Source: an uncultured Lachnospiraceae bacterium
Lineage (GTDB): Bacteria > Bacillota > Clostridia > Lachnospirales > Lachnospiraceae
Length of the DNA: 64,000 nt
Direction of reading: 5' to 3'
Assembly (NCBI GenBank): GCA_902794825.1
Contig: CADBIU010000006.1
Span: 33,905 to 97,904, forward strand
Shown: positions 35,626-44,259 of the stretch, piece by piece
How positions within the stretch are numbered: the stretch's first letter is position 1
How the letters are laid out: each line of letters begins with the position of its first letter
Notes under the pieces: model-generated
What the model was told of the DNA's origin: nothing
The model's input: the letters and a program-made list of their open reading frames with translations, nothing else
The model's database searches: none
Position numbers and translations under genes: made by a program

Positions 35626-36140
35626 ATTCTCCTTGTGATATAAGTCTCGCCCTTGCGCTCCGAGACGCTGCCGCCGGAAGCGGATCCGGGGCGGGAAGCC
35701 TTCTCCTCGCGGTCTGAGGAAGATCTTTTACTTCTCTCCTTGCCGGAAATACCGGCCAGAACGCCGTTGATGAACGCGCCCGACCCGTCTTCTCCGAATT
35801 TCTTCCCGAGTTCCACGGCTTCGTTAATAGCGACGCCTGTAGGAACCGAGTCGTCGTAAAGGATCTCGTATGTACCGAGGCGAAGGATCGCAAGTTCGAC
35901 CTTGGGAAGACGGCTCACCGTCCACCCCTCCAGCTTATCGTCCAGCGTTCTGTCAATCTCCTCGATATTCTCGAGGATCCTGCTGCACTTGCCGGTAATA
36001 TACTCCCTGTCCTTTTCGGTGACAGTCATATCCCCGCTGTCAAAGAAGAACTCCGCCTGTTCCTCCATCTCTGCAGGATCATTAAATTCTGTTCTGAAAA
36101 GCAGCTTAAAGATCTGCTCTCTCAAACTCTTCCTGTTCAT
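35622..36140 (-). CDS. nusB: Transcription antitermination factor NusB
   Basis: RNA-binding factor that, with S10, NusA, NusE and NusG, supports rRNA transcription. The 172 residues hold the all-helical NusB fold (REQIFKLLFRTEF, TVSRLPKVELAILRLGTYEILYD, VAINEAVELGKKFG, INGVLAGI). A charged C-terminal tail of about 30 residues (RSKRSSSDREEKASR and beyond) is longer than usual. It overlaps xseA by 4 nt and lies 19 nt after the Asp23 gene. Confidence 0.93.
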   Translation of the reverse strand: MNRKSLREQIFKLLFRTEFNDPAEMEEQAEFFFDSGDMTVTEKDREYITGKCSRILENIEEIDRTLDDKLEGWTVSRLPKVELAILRLGTYEILYDDSVPTGVAINEAVELGKKFGEDGSGAFINGVLAGISGKERSKRSSSDREEKASRPGSASGGSVSERKGETYITRRI

Positions 36141-36159
36141 ATAACCCGTCTTTCAATCA

Positions 36160-36537
36160 TTAGTCGTTCATCTTGATACCGGACACACGAATATTGACGT
36201 CCTTGACCTCGAGGCCGGTCATATTCTCGATGGAGGTCTTTACTCTGTCCTGTACCTTGCTGCATGTCTCGGGAATGCTGTATCCGTAGACAAGATCTAC
36301 AGCCAGATCTGCCTGCACGCCTTCCTTGCTTACTTCCACCCTGACGGTCTTGCCGAGTCTCTTCATACCGCCTTTACTAACCGTATCCATATCCAGACCT
36401 CCGGCCATTCCGGAGACGCCCTCTACTTCCATAGCCGCAAATGCAGCTATAAGAGCGACCACGTCGTCAGCGATCTTTACGGTGCCGATATCCAATGCGT
36501 CATTATATCTCTCACCCGTATTCTTTTCCTGTGCCAT
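36160..36537 (-). CDS. Asp23/Gls24 family envelope stress response protein
   Basis: A 125-residue cytoplasmic protein of the Asp23 family (PF03780). It has the typical motifs IADDVVALIAAFAAMEVEGVSGMAGG, VEVSKEGVQADLAVDLVYGYSIPETCSKVQ and VKTSIENMTGLEVKDVNIRVSGI. Family members bind the membrane via AmaP in Staphylococcus and respond to envelope stress. In spore-forming Clostridia this gene and nusB follow the spoIIIAA-AH operon; here prfC is upstream instead. GGGAGG lies 8 nt upstream of the start. An extended -10 (TGATAAAAT) lies about 40 nt further up. Confidence 0.9.
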   Translation of the reverse strand: MAQEKNTGERYNDALDIGTVKIADDVVALIAAFAAMEVEGVSGMAGGLDMDTVSKGGMKRLGKTVRVEVSKEGVQADLAVDLVYGYSIPETCSKVQDRVKTSIENMTGLEVKDVNIRVSGIKMND

Positions 36538-36627
36538 AAGAGCCTCCCGTTTAATATCTAAGCCTTACCTGTATATTTTGCATATACATCATAATATTTT
36601 ATCAGATTATGCAATCTTTGCCTATAG

Positions 36628-38220
36628 TCAGCCCCGGGAAAATTCTGACAGCTCCAGTCCCTCGTTTCTGTCCAGGACCATCTGAACCGACCAGGGATTG
36701 ATAAAGAGAAGCAAAGGATTTCCCTTGAGGTCTTCTACTCTCTTCATGTCCGTCGTGCCGGTGATCCGCATGATATCCGTGTCGCACTTAGTGACCCAGC
36801 GTATATGCTCATACGGCAGCTGCTCAAGGATGATATCTACATTGTATTCGCTCTTAAGCCTGAACTGCAGAACATCAAACTGCAGCATACCCACAACTCC
36901 GCAGATGATCTCCTCCATGCCAGTATGAAGCTCTCTGAAAATCTGGATCGCGCCTTCCTGGGCGATCTGCTTGATCCCCTTGACGAACTGGTCTCTCTTC
37001 ATGGTATCCACCTGGCGCACCCTCGCGAAGTGCTCAGGCGCGAATGTGGGGATGCCCTCATATCTGAATCCCGCTTTGGGCATGCAGAATGTATCGCCGA
37101 TGGAATACAGGCCGGGATCAAAGATACCGATGATATCTCCTGCATAGGCCTCGCTCAGGATCTTTCTGTCGTCTGCCATGAGCTGCTGGGGCTGGGAAAG
37201 CCTCTGTACTCTTCCACTCTGCACATGTTTGACATCCATGCCGATATCGTATCTTCCGGAGCATATGCGGATGAATGCGATCCTGTCTCTATGGGCTTTA
37301 TTCATATTGGCCTGGATCTTGAATACAAAAGCCGAGAAGGCGTCCTCTACCGGATCCACCGGTCCCTGGTCCGTCATTCTCGCTGAAGGAGCCGGAGCCA
37401 TCTCAAGGAAATGCCTGAGGAAGATCTCAACACCGAAATTGTTGAGAGCGGAGCCAAAAAATACCGGCGTCAGTTTTCCCGCCCTGACTTCTTCAAGATC
37501 AAAGCCTGCGCTTGCCCCGTCAAGAAGTTCCACTTCCTCGCGCAGCTGCTCCGCTGCGTCCTCACCCAGTTCGTCGAGGATCCTGTCCTCATCTGACATG
37601 GGGATCCTTGTCTGTGTCCCCTCTCTGGTACCCTTCTGGGTATCCGCATAGGTGATCACTTCTTCCTTTTCCCTGTCGAAAACGCCCTTGAAAGCTTTAC
37701 CGGAACCGATCGGCCAGTTCATTGGACAAGTGTCTATGCCCAGATTCTTCTCGATATCGTCAAGAAGATCAAATGTATCCAGGGCGTCGCGGTCCATCTT
37801 ATTGATAAATGTAAAGATCGGGATATGACGCATGGTACAGACCTTGAAAAGTTTCTTGGTCTGGGGCTCAACGCCTTTTGCTCCGTCAATGACCATCACC
37901 GCTGAATCCGCTGCCATAAGCGTGCGGTATGTATCCTCGGAGAAGTCCTGGTGACCCGGTGTATCCAGAATGTTGATGCAGCATCCGTCATATTCGAACT
38001 GCAGCACCGAACTGGTCACAGAGATTCCTCTCTGCTTCTCGATCTCCATCCAGTCCGACACCGCGTGTCTGGCTGTCGCCTTTCCCTTGACACTTCCCGC
38101 GAGATTGATCGCTCCTCCGTACAGAAGGAACTTCTCCGTCAGCGTTGTTTTACCCGCATCGGGATGGGAAATGATCGCAAATGTCCGTCTGCGTGCGATT
38201 TCCTGCGCTGTTGTTGACAT
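36628..38220 (-). CDS. prfC: Peptide chain release factor 3
   Basis: GTPase that recycles RF1/RF2 from the ribosome after stop-codon hydrolysis. The 530 residues have the G1 motif SHPDAGKT (18-25), G3 DTPGHQDFSEDTYRTL, and G4 NKMDRDALD, as in RF3 and not EF-G. The C-terminal RF3 domain (FRLKSEYNVDIILEQLPYEHIRWV) is present. Single gene between pnp and the asp23 promoter. Not all Firmicutes have RF3, but it is common in Lachnospiraceae. Confidence 0.96.
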   Translation of the reverse strand: MSTTAQEIARRRTFAIISHPDAGKTTLTEKFLLYGGAINLAGSVKGKATARHAVSDWMEIEKQRGISVTSSVLQFEYDGCCINILDTPGHQDFSEDTYRTLMAADSAVMVIDGAKGVEPQTKKLFKVCTMRHIPIFTFINKMDRDALDTFDLLDDIEKNLGIDTCPMNWPIGSGKAFKGVFDREKEEVITYADTQKGTREGTQTRIPMSDEDRILDELGEDAAEQLREEVELLDGASAGFDLEEVRAGKLTPVFFGSALNNFGVEIFLRHFLEMAPAPSARMTDQGPVDPVEDAFSAFVFKIQANMNKAHRDRIAFIRICSGRYDIGMDVKHVQSGRVQRLSQPQQLMADDRKILSEAYAGDIIGIFDPGLYSIGDTFCMPKAGFRYEGIPTFAPEHFARVRQVDTMKRDQFVKGIKQIAQEGAIQIFRELHTGMEEIICGVVGMLQFDVLQFRLKSEYNVDIILEQLPYEHIRWVTKCDTDIMRITGTTDMKRVEDLKGNPLLLFINPWSVQMVLDRNEGLELSEFSRG

Positions 38221-38267
38221 ATTCTATTCTCCTGCTTCAAATAACTGATTCGTATAACTGCATAATG

Positions 38268-38317
38268 AACCCGGCAAAGCCAGCGCATTTTTTACAAATG
38301 CCCTGGCCTGCCGGGTT
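38268..38317 (-). terminator. Long hairpin after pnp (terminator-like, no U-tract)
   Basis: Outer arms 38268-38276 and 38309-38317 are complementary over 9 bp, with inner CCAG/CTGG and GCATTT/AAATGC pairs. Together they give a hairpin of about 19 bp. On minus there is no T-run after it, so termination would be weak. It might instead protect the pnp mRNA 3' end. Confidence 0.55.
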
Positions 38318-38330
38318 TTAATGAGTCCTA

Positions 38331-40433
38331 TTACTTATTCTTTTTCTGCTTGTTTACGTCCTTCATGGAGAAGCTCAGTCTTCCCATTCTGTCCTTGCCG
38401 AGGCAGACTACGGTGACCTTATCGCCCAGAGTCAGCACATCTTCGACATGCTCGATGCGGCGGTTCGCGATCTTGGAGATGTGAACCATGCCTTCCTTTC
38501 CGGGAGCAAACTCGACGAACGCGCCGAATTCCTTGATGCTGACGACTGTGCCGTCAAGGACCTGGCCTTCCTCGAATTCAGAAACGATAGTATTGATATA
38601 CTTCTTGGCAAGTTCCATGCCCTTGGCGTCATTGCCGCAGATGGAAACGCTGCCGTCATCCTCGATATCGATCTGTACGCCGGTGCGCTTGATGATCTCA
38701 TTGATGGTCTTTCCGCGCTGGCCGACAACTTCACCGATCTTCTCAGGATCGATCTGCATATAGTCGATCTTGGGAGCGTACTCATTAACTGTCTCACGAG
38801 GCTCGGCGATAGCTTCTTTCATGACGCCGTTCATGATGAACTCGCGTGCCTCTTTGCATCTTGCGATGGCGCCTTCCACGATCGCTCTTGTGAGACCGTG
38901 GATCTTGATGTCCATCTGGATCGCAGTGATACCCTCGTGGGTACCTGTCACCTTGAAGTCCATATCGCCGAAGAAGTCCTCAAGCCCCTGGATGTCTGTA
39001 AGGAGTACGAAATCCTCGTCCTTGTCACCTGTCACAAGACCGCAGCTGATACCGGCCACCTGGGACTTGATAGGCACGCCTGCAGCCATAAGAGCCATGC
39101 AGGAAGCGCATGTTGAAGCCATAGATGTAGATCCATTGGATTCAAAGGTCTCAGATACAGAACGGATAGAGTAAGGGAACTTGTCAACTGTGGGGAGTAC
39201 CGGGATCAGAGCTCTCTCTGCAAGAGCGCCGTGTCCGATCTCTCTGCGTCCGGGTCCTCTGGAAACTCTGGTCTCGCCTACGGAGTAAGCCGGGAAATTG
39301 TACTGGTGAACGTATCTCTTCTCAGTGATGTTGGGGTCAAGGCCCTCAACTCTCTGTGCCTCGGAGAGAGGCGCAAGAGTTACAACGTTGCAGATCTGTG
39401 TCTGTCCGCGGGTAAACATAGCGGAACCGTGCACTCTAGGGATCAGGTCGACTTCTGCGGCGAGAGGACGGATCTGGTTCAGTTCACGGCCGTCAGGGCG
39501 CTTGTGGTCCTTAAGGATCATCTTGCGGACTGTCTTCTTCTCATACTGATATACAGCCTCGTCCAGGATCGCGAGCCACTCCTCCTTGTCCGCGAAAGCT
39601 TCTCTGAGCTTCTCAGTAACAGCGGCGACGTTGCCCTCGCGGGTCTGCTTGTCATCTGTAAATACAGCCACTTCCATCTCTGCCGGAGGAACGATCTCGC
39701 GGATTGCAGCGAACATCTCTTCCGGGATCGCGCAGCTGACATATTCTCTCTTTGTCTTTCCGCACTCTGCAGCGATCTTACCAATCCACTCGATGATCTT
39801 CTTATTCTGCTCGTCAGCCATGTAAATATAGCGGATCATATCCTCTTCAGGGATCTCATTGGCGCCGGCTTCGATCATGATCACCTTATCAGCGGTAGAA
39901 GCGACGGTCAGGCACAGATCGCCGAAGTCCCACTGCTCCTGGCTGGGGTTGATGATCACTTCGCCGTCCACAAGGCCGATCTGGGTCGCTGCGCAGGGGC
40001 CGTCGAAAGGAATATCGGAAATTGTAGTTGCCAAAGACGCGCCGATCATAGCGACCATTTCGGGTCTGCACTGAGGGTCCACACTCATGACCATACACTC
40101 AAGAGTGACGTCGTTTCTCATATCCTTAGGGAAAAGAGGGCGCATGGGTCTATCGATAACGCGGCTTGTGAGGATCGCGTTCTCGCTGGGCTTGCCTTCT
40201 CTCTTGTTGAATCCGCCGGGCATCTTGCCGACCGCGTAATACTTCTCACTGTACTCAACGCTGAGCGGGAAGAAGTCAATTCCATCTCTGGGCGCCGCAG
40301 ATGCAGTCGCGGTACATAAAAGTGTAGTATCTCCGTAGTGAATAAATGCGCATCCGCCAGCCTGCTTGCCGACTCTGCCGATATCGACACTGAGCGTCCT
40401 TCCGGCGAGTTCCATGGAATAAGTTTTGTACAT
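38331..40433 (-). CDS. pnp: Polynucleotide phosphorylase (PNPase)
   Basis: Phosphorolytic 3'-5' exoribonuclease in RNA decay. The 700-residue protein has two RNase PH domains (first block YSMELAGRTLSVDIG ... DTTLLCTATASAAPRDGIDFFPLSVEY; second FPYSIRSVSETFESNGSTSMAS), a KH domain (IGEVVGQRGKTINEIIKRTGVQIDIEDDG) and an S1 domain (GQVLDGTVVSIKEFGAFVEFAPGKEGMVHISKI). I chose ATG 40433 because GGAG lies 7-8 nt upstream and the family begins here. An ATG at 40496 adds 21 basic residues and has no site. rpsO lies upstream, with a large hairpin between. Confidence 0.97.
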   Translation of the reverse strand: MYKTYSMELAGRTLSVDIGRVGKQAGGCAFIHYGDTTLLCTATASAAPRDGIDFFPLSVEYSEKYYAVGKMPGGFNKREGKPSENAILTSRVIDRPMRPLFPKDMRNDVTLECMVMSVDPQCRPEMVAMIGASLATTISDIPFDGPCAATQIGLVDGEVIINPSQEQWDFGDLCLTVASTADKVIMIEAGANEIPEEDMIRYIYMADEQNKKIIEWIGKIAAECGKTKREYVSCAIPEEMFAAIREIVPPAEMEVAVFTDDKQTREGNVAAVTEKLREAFADKEEWLAILDEAVYQYEKKTVRKMILKDHKRPDGRELNQIRPLAAEVDLIPRVHGSAMFTRGQTQICNVVTLAPLSEAQRVEGLDPNITEKRYVHQYNFPAYSVGETRVSRGPGRREIGHGALAERALIPVLPTVDKFPYSIRSVSETFESNGSTSMASTCASCMALMAAGVPIKSQVAGISCGLVTGDKDEDFVLLTDIQGLEDFFGDMDFKVTGTHEGITAIQMDIKIHGLTRAIVEGAIARCKEAREFIMNGVMKEAIAEPRETVNEYAPKIDYMQIDPEKIGEVVGQRGKTINEIIKRTGVQIDIEDDGSVSICGNDAKGMELAKKYINTIVSEFEEGQVLDGTVVSIKEFGAFVEFAPGKEGMVHISKIANRRIEHVEDVLTLGDKVTVVCLGKDRMGRLSFSMKDVNKQKKNK

Positions 40434-40504
40434 ACTCTCTCCTTTTTCTTCTTTACGTCTCTTTCTTCTCTTCGTCCTTCTCTCATCATTTACCATGACG
40501 AGAA

Positions 40505-40543
40505 AGAGACGGCAGCAACCGATCCTCGGTCTGAGCCGTCTCT
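40505..40543 (-). promoter_or_regulatory. rpsO-pnp intercistronic hairpin (terminator or RNase III site)
   Basis: A two-tier hairpin: outer 9-bp arms 40505-40513 and 40535-40543, and inner 5-bp arms 40518-40522 and 40526-40530 around a 3-nt loop. On minus it is followed by TTTCTC. It lies 15 nt after the rpsO stop and 72 nt before the pnp start. It could end part of the rpsO transcripts, or be cut by RNase III as in E. coli rpsO-pnp. Confidence 0.6.
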
Positions 40544-40557
40544 CAATTCCCTATGAA

Positions 40558-40824
40558 TTACTTTCTGATGCCAAGCTTCTTGATCAGTTCACGATAACCT
40601 TCAAGATCAGTTCTCTTGAGATAGTCAAGAAGAGCTCTGCGCTTACCTACCATCTTCTGAAGGCCTCTTGCGCTGTGGAAATCCTTCTTGTTCGCCTTCA
40701 TGTGCTCAGTGAGCTCCTTGATCCTTGCGGTCAGGATAGCGATCTGAACTTCCGGTGAACCTGTATCGCCTTCGAATCTTGCGTACTCCTGGATAACAGC
40801 TGTCTTTTTCTCTTTGGTAATCAT
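40558..40824 (-). CDS. rpsO: 30S ribosomal protein S15
   Basis: Primary 16S rRNA-binding protein of the central domain, also a translational self-repressor in several bacteria. The 88-residue sequence is complete ([68 protein letters not shown]). AAGGAG lies 8 nt upstream. Promoter and structured leader are described separately; pnp follows. Confidence 0.98.
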   Translation of the reverse strand: MITKEKKTAVIQEYARFEGDTGSPEVQIAILTARIKELTEHMKANKKDFHSARGLQKMVGKRRALLDYLKRTDLEGYRELIKKLGIRK

Positions 40825-40853
40825 AGTATTTCTCCTTTTCTTAATGTGATCCG

Positions 40854-40898
40854 CCGTACACCGGGACCGCGCCGGAGAAGCTTCGGCCTAAGTGTCGG
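40854..40898 (-). promoter_or_regulatory. Structured rpsO leader (candidate S15 autoregulation site)
   Basis: In the 90-nt leader, CCGACAC (minus 40898-40892) pairs with GTGTACGG (40861-40854) with one bulged A. It encloses a second helix GCCG...CGGC around 40869-40886. A compact two-helix RNA directly before the ribosome site is what S15 leaders look like in Firmicutes, though their sequences vary widely. Confidence 0.5.
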
Positions 40899-40917
40899 TA
40901 GTCGTTAAACAAATGGC

Positions 40918-40946
40918 ATTTTACCACAAACTTCTCTTTATGTAAA
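40918..40946 (-). promoter_or_regulatory. rpsO promoter
   Basis: On minus, TTTACA (40941-40946), 17 bp, then TGG-TAAAAT (extended -10 at 40918-40923). Both hexamers match consensus at five of six positions. The transcription start would lie about 85 nt before the rpsO start codon. Confidence 0.85.
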
Positions 40947-40981
40947 CACAATTTTCATTGTCGTATAAACTTAAAGAAGTC

Positions 40982-41914
40982 TTAATCGATCGGTCTTAGT
41001 CCGTGGTAGATCTCTCCCGCCCTGATATCCTTCTCCATCGTCTTTTTGAGTTCCGCGACGCCGGAAAAGCGCATCTCGGGTCTTCTGAAGGTCAGGAGGC
41101 TGACCTCGGCGGTCTCGCCATACAGATCCCCGGAAAAATCATAGAGGGAAGTCTCCACCGTCACCTTGTTTTCGTTTGTGACCGTAGGCTTGATCCCAAT
41201 GTTCGTGATCCCCTTAAACACCTTGCCGTCGGTCTTTACTTCCGAATAATAGACTCCGAAGGGAGGAAGCAGTTTGTCTGAAGGAGGCGTCTGATTAAGG
41301 GTCGGTATACCGATCCTTCTGCCAAGCGCCTTGCCGTGCACTATTTTGCCCGTGATCTTATAAGGGGCCCCCAGACAGGCAGCGGCTTCTTCCATATTGC
41401 CCTCTTCCACGAGGCTTCTGATCAGAGTCGAACTGATGACTTTGCCGTTTCTCTCTATTTTGTCGATCTTGCACGCTTCAAATCCCAGGTGCCTGGCAAG
41501 GGAGGACAGAAGTGTAAAGTTCCCTTTTCCCATCGCGCCAAAAGACAGATCCGTTCCGGCTGCCACAAATTTAGCGTTCATTCTCTTTACGAGGATATCT
41601 ATGACAAAGTCCTCCGGAGAGATCGCCGCAGTATCTTTATTAAACGGAAATTCCACCAGTATATCGATCCCAATCTCCCTGAAGAGTTCCCTTTTTTCCT
41701 GATTCGTAGAGAGCTCTCTCGAAGGATTCATGCCGAAGAACACCTCCGGAGAGGGATCAAATGTAAATACCGCCGCCTTAAGTCCGTCTTCTTTCTGGCG
41801 AAGGATCTCAGACAGAAGTTTCCTGTGTCCAAGGTGAAGTCCGTCGAACTTCCCGATAGCCACCGCAGTTCCCTCAGGGATCATGAACTTAGTTGTACCG
41901 CTGATTATCCGCAT
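40982..41914 (-). CDS. ribF: Bifunctional riboflavin kinase / FAD synthetase
   Basis: Converts riboflavin to FMN and FAD. The 310 residues have an N-terminal adenylyltransferase domain (AIGKFDGLHLGHRKLL with the HxGH motif, and FVAAGTDLSFGAMGKGNFTLL) and a C-terminal kinase domain (KIVHGKALGRRIGIPTLNQTP, PFGVYYSEV, ITNIGIKPTV, VETSLYDFSGDLYGETAEV). In FAD synthetases the segment is usually VGxDFxFG; here it reads AAGTDLSFG. Last gene of the nusA-infB run, 24 nt after truB. Confidence 0.95.
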   Translation of the reverse strand: MRIISGTTKFMIPEGTAVAIGKFDGLHLGHRKLLSEILRQKEDGLKAAVFTFDPSPEVFFGMNPSRELSTNQEKRELFREIGIDILVEFPFNKDTAAISPEDFVIDILVKRMNAKFVAAGTDLSFGAMGKGNFTLLSSLARHLGFEACKIDKIERNGKVISSTLIRSLVEEGNMEEAAACLGAPYKITGKIVHGKALGRRIGIPTLNQTPPSDKLLPPFGVYYSEVKTDGKVFKGITNIGIKPTVTNENKVTVETSLYDFSGDLYGETAEVSLLTFRRPEMRFSGVAELKKTMEKDIRAGEIYHGLRPID

Positions 41915-41938
41915 TTAATGATCCTTTCCATTAACCGG

Positions 41939-42859
41939 TCATGACAGAAACATCCTGACGTTTCTGAGTTCATCCTTCACCGGATCATATCTGTAGAGCG
42001 CATAGAATTTCCCGCTCCTGTCGTACATCCTGACATCTTTCGCTTCCGCGCTGCGGGGAAGATCCGTAAACTCTCTCCTGAGTGTATTGCCGTTCAGAAG
42101 ATACCTCATTCCCTCTTCCCGCACTTGCGCGCACAGCGCCTGTTCAAAGAAACTGTCCACCGGAAGAATATAGCCGTTTATTCTCTCCGGATCTTCGGAC
42201 TTCATGATCGCTTCTGCTTCGTCAAGTTTTATGGAGTCTTCAAGTCTGAACTGTCCGACTCTGGTCCTGAGAAGATGCTCCATAGCCGCGCCTGTTCCAA
42301 GTTTATCACCAATATCCTGGCACAGGGTACGTATATAGGTACCTTTGGAACAGCGCACCCTCATGGTCACGAGAGGAAGCTCTATTGAAGTGATCTCCAG
42401 TTCGTGGATCCACACCTTTCTGGCGGCTCTCTCCACGGTCTGTCCCTGCCTTGCGTACTGATACAGCCTCTTGCCTCCGACTTTGACAGCGGAGTACATA
42501 GGAGGGATCTGGCTGATCTCGCCTGTAAACGCGGCGGCTGCCTCCCTGATCATTTCGCCGGTCACAGTCCGCGCCACCTCCTCATCGGAGACCTGCCTCA
42601 ATATTTTGCCGCTCATATCCTGGGTGTCTGTCGTGACGCCCAGCCTCATGACAGCGTTGTATTCCTTATCCCGGTCCGCGATCAGTTCGCATAGTTTGGT
42701 CCCATTACCCAAACATACAGGAAGCACTCCCTCCGCGTCCGGATCGAGTGTTCCTGTATGACCGATCTTTTTCATATGCAGGATCCCCCGCAGCCGCGCG
42801 ACCACGTCGCTGGAGGTATACCCCGCTTCTTTATAAATTGTCATCATTCCATGAAACAT
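41939..42859 (-). CDS. truB: tRNA pseudouridine(55) synthase
   Basis: Makes pseudouridine at position 55 of tRNA. The 306 residues contain the catalytic Asp D39 in HTGTLDPDAEGVLPVCLG, the RxKGTYIRTLCQDIG motif (as SKGTYIRTLCQDIG), and a C-terminal PUA-like region. The first methionines (1, 5, 6) are all possible; ATG 42859 has AAGGA about 11 nt upstream. It lies between nrnA and ribF as usual. Confidence 0.95.
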   Translation of the reverse strand: MFHGMMTIYKEAGYTSSDVVARLRGILHMKKIGHTGTLDPDAEGVLPVCLGNGTKLCELIADRDKEYNAVMRLGVTTDTQDMSGKILRQVSDEEVARTVTGEMIREAAAAFTGEISQIPPMYSAVKVGGKRLYQYARQGQTVERAARKVWIHELEITSIELPLVTMRVRCSKGTYIRTLCQDIGDKLGTGAAMEHLLRTRVGQFRLEDSIKLDEAEAIMKSEDPERINGYILPVDSFFEQALCAQVREEGMRYLLNGNTLRREFTDLPRSAEAKDVRMYDRSGKFYALYRYDPVKDELRNVRMFLS

Positions 42860-42886
42860 GGAGGATCTGTTCCTTTCCCGCCGGGA

Positions 42887-43855
42887 TCATATAACTCCGG
42901 CGTTCCTGAGCTGTCCTTCAAACTCATCCCTGATGGCTTTCATAGCCTCTCCGATCCCTGAACTGATCGTGCATCCGGCCGCGTGTACATGTCCGCCCCC
43001 TCCGAAAAGGGACGCCGCCCTGGACACATCAGTGACCAGAACAGACCTCATGCTCGCCCGCCAGATACCGGGCTCGGACTCGTGAAAGAACACTGAGCAG
43101 TCCACCCCTTCTGTGAGCAGAAGCTGAGCGCTGATGCCATCGAGATCCTTTCTCTCCGCTCCGAGTTTCTCCATCATTTCTCTGTCAAAACAGCAAAAGA
43201 TGTATTTTCCGCTCAGAGCCGTTTCTGCTCCTGAAAGAGCTGCTCCAAGGATCCTTGCCTGCAGGAAAGTCCTCTCGAAGAACACCTCCCTGATCACCGC
43301 GGAGTGATCAAATCCGTAACTCATCAGATGACCTGCCGCGCGCATCGTGGACTCCGCTGTATTTGAATACTGGAAGACTCCCGTATCAGTGACCATTCCT
43401 ACATAGAGCGCTTTGGCGATGTCGACGTCAATCTGTTCCTTTTTAATCAGGTCATATACCAGTTCGCAAGCGCTGGACGCATGACCGTCTATATAGCACT
43501 GCGCTTCCAAAGATCCCGGATTTGTCATATGGTGGTCAATATTGATCTTTACAGCTGCTTCTCTGTAGAGTTTTTCCGGCTCGCCGATTCTCTCAGGTAT
43601 GCTGTCAAGTACAATGAACGCATCATATTTCTCTTCATTTTCGTTCACATCATGGATGATCGTGTCGGAACCGGGAATATTCCTGCTCAGACATTCCTGC
43701 ATCGGCTCCAGGTAAATATCTACCTGCGCATCCGGAAATACCTTTCTCAAATACAGGGCAGTTCCGCAGCAGGATCCGGCGCAGTCTCCATCGGGATTCT
43801 CATGTCCGCTGATCCCGATCCTCTTGCAGTTCTTTACTAAATCCGTTAAATTCAT
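42887..43855 (-). CDS. nrnA: DHH/DHHA1 phosphoesterase, NrnA-like (oligoribonuclease / pAp phosphatase)
   Basis: Degrades short RNA oligomers and 3'-phosphoadenosine-5'-phosphate, or cleaves cyclic dinucleotide products, depending on the member. The 322-residue protein has the metal motifs HENPDGD (18-24), FIVLDSIP, and NIDHHMTNP. The C-terminal DHHA1 part ends in the conserved GGGGHVHAAGCTI. It shares its first base with the rbfA stop codon (TAATG), so translation is coupled. Confidence 0.93.
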   Translation of the reverse strand: MNLTDLVKNCKRIGISGHENPDGDCAGSCCGTALYLRKVFPDAQVDIYLEPMQECLSRNIPGSDTIIHDVNENEEKYDAFIVLDSIPERIGEPEKLYREAAVKINIDHHMTNPGSLEAQCYIDGHASSACELVYDLIKKEQIDVDIAKALYVGMVTDTGVFQYSNTAESTMRAAGHLMSYGFDHSAVIREVFFERTFLQARILGAALSGAETALSGKYIFCCFDREMMEKLGAERKDLDGISAQLLLTEGVDCSVFFHESEPGIWRASMRSVLVTDVSRAASLFGGGGHVHAAGCTISSGIGEAMKAIRDEFEGQLRNAGVI

Positions 43856-44259
43856 TATTTCTGTGTACTTTCGTCTGTCTCTTCGCCTCTGGCCAGCTCT
43901 GCTTCGCGGTCCGCAGCGGTCACTTCGTCAATGCGGTGTGACATGGCTACGCCGTAAGCAATTGAATCGTCCAGTACGAACGTGAGCTGCGGAGTATTTC
44001 GGAGATTGACTTTTCTGGCCAGCTCACTGCGTATGAATCCCGCAGCGCTTCTAAGGCCTTCCATAGTCTTCTCACCGGCTTTGTCATCGCCGTACACACT
44101 CACATACACTCTGCAGGTCTTGAGGTCCGGGGCCACTTCCGTACCTGTGACGCTGGTCAGCGGACTGATCCGCGGATCTTTGACTTCACGGACGATGCCC
44201 GCCAGCGCTCTTTGCACTTCGTCATTGATCCTGCGGTTCTTTACGCTGTTTTTTCTCAT
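43855..44259 (-). CDS. rbfA: Ribosome-binding factor A
   Basis: KH-like factor for late 16S maturation and 30S assembly. The 134 residues match the family ([46 protein letters not shown], and [34 protein letters not shown]). A short acidic tail is extra. It overlaps infB by 4 nt (ATGA). Confidence 0.95.
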   Translation of the reverse strand: MRKNSVKNRRINDEVQRALAGIVREVKDPRISPLTSVTGTEVAPDLKTCRVYVSVYGDDKAGEKTMEGLRSAAGFIRSELARKVNLRNTPQLTFVLDDSIAYGVAMSHRIDEVTAADREAELARGEETDESTQK

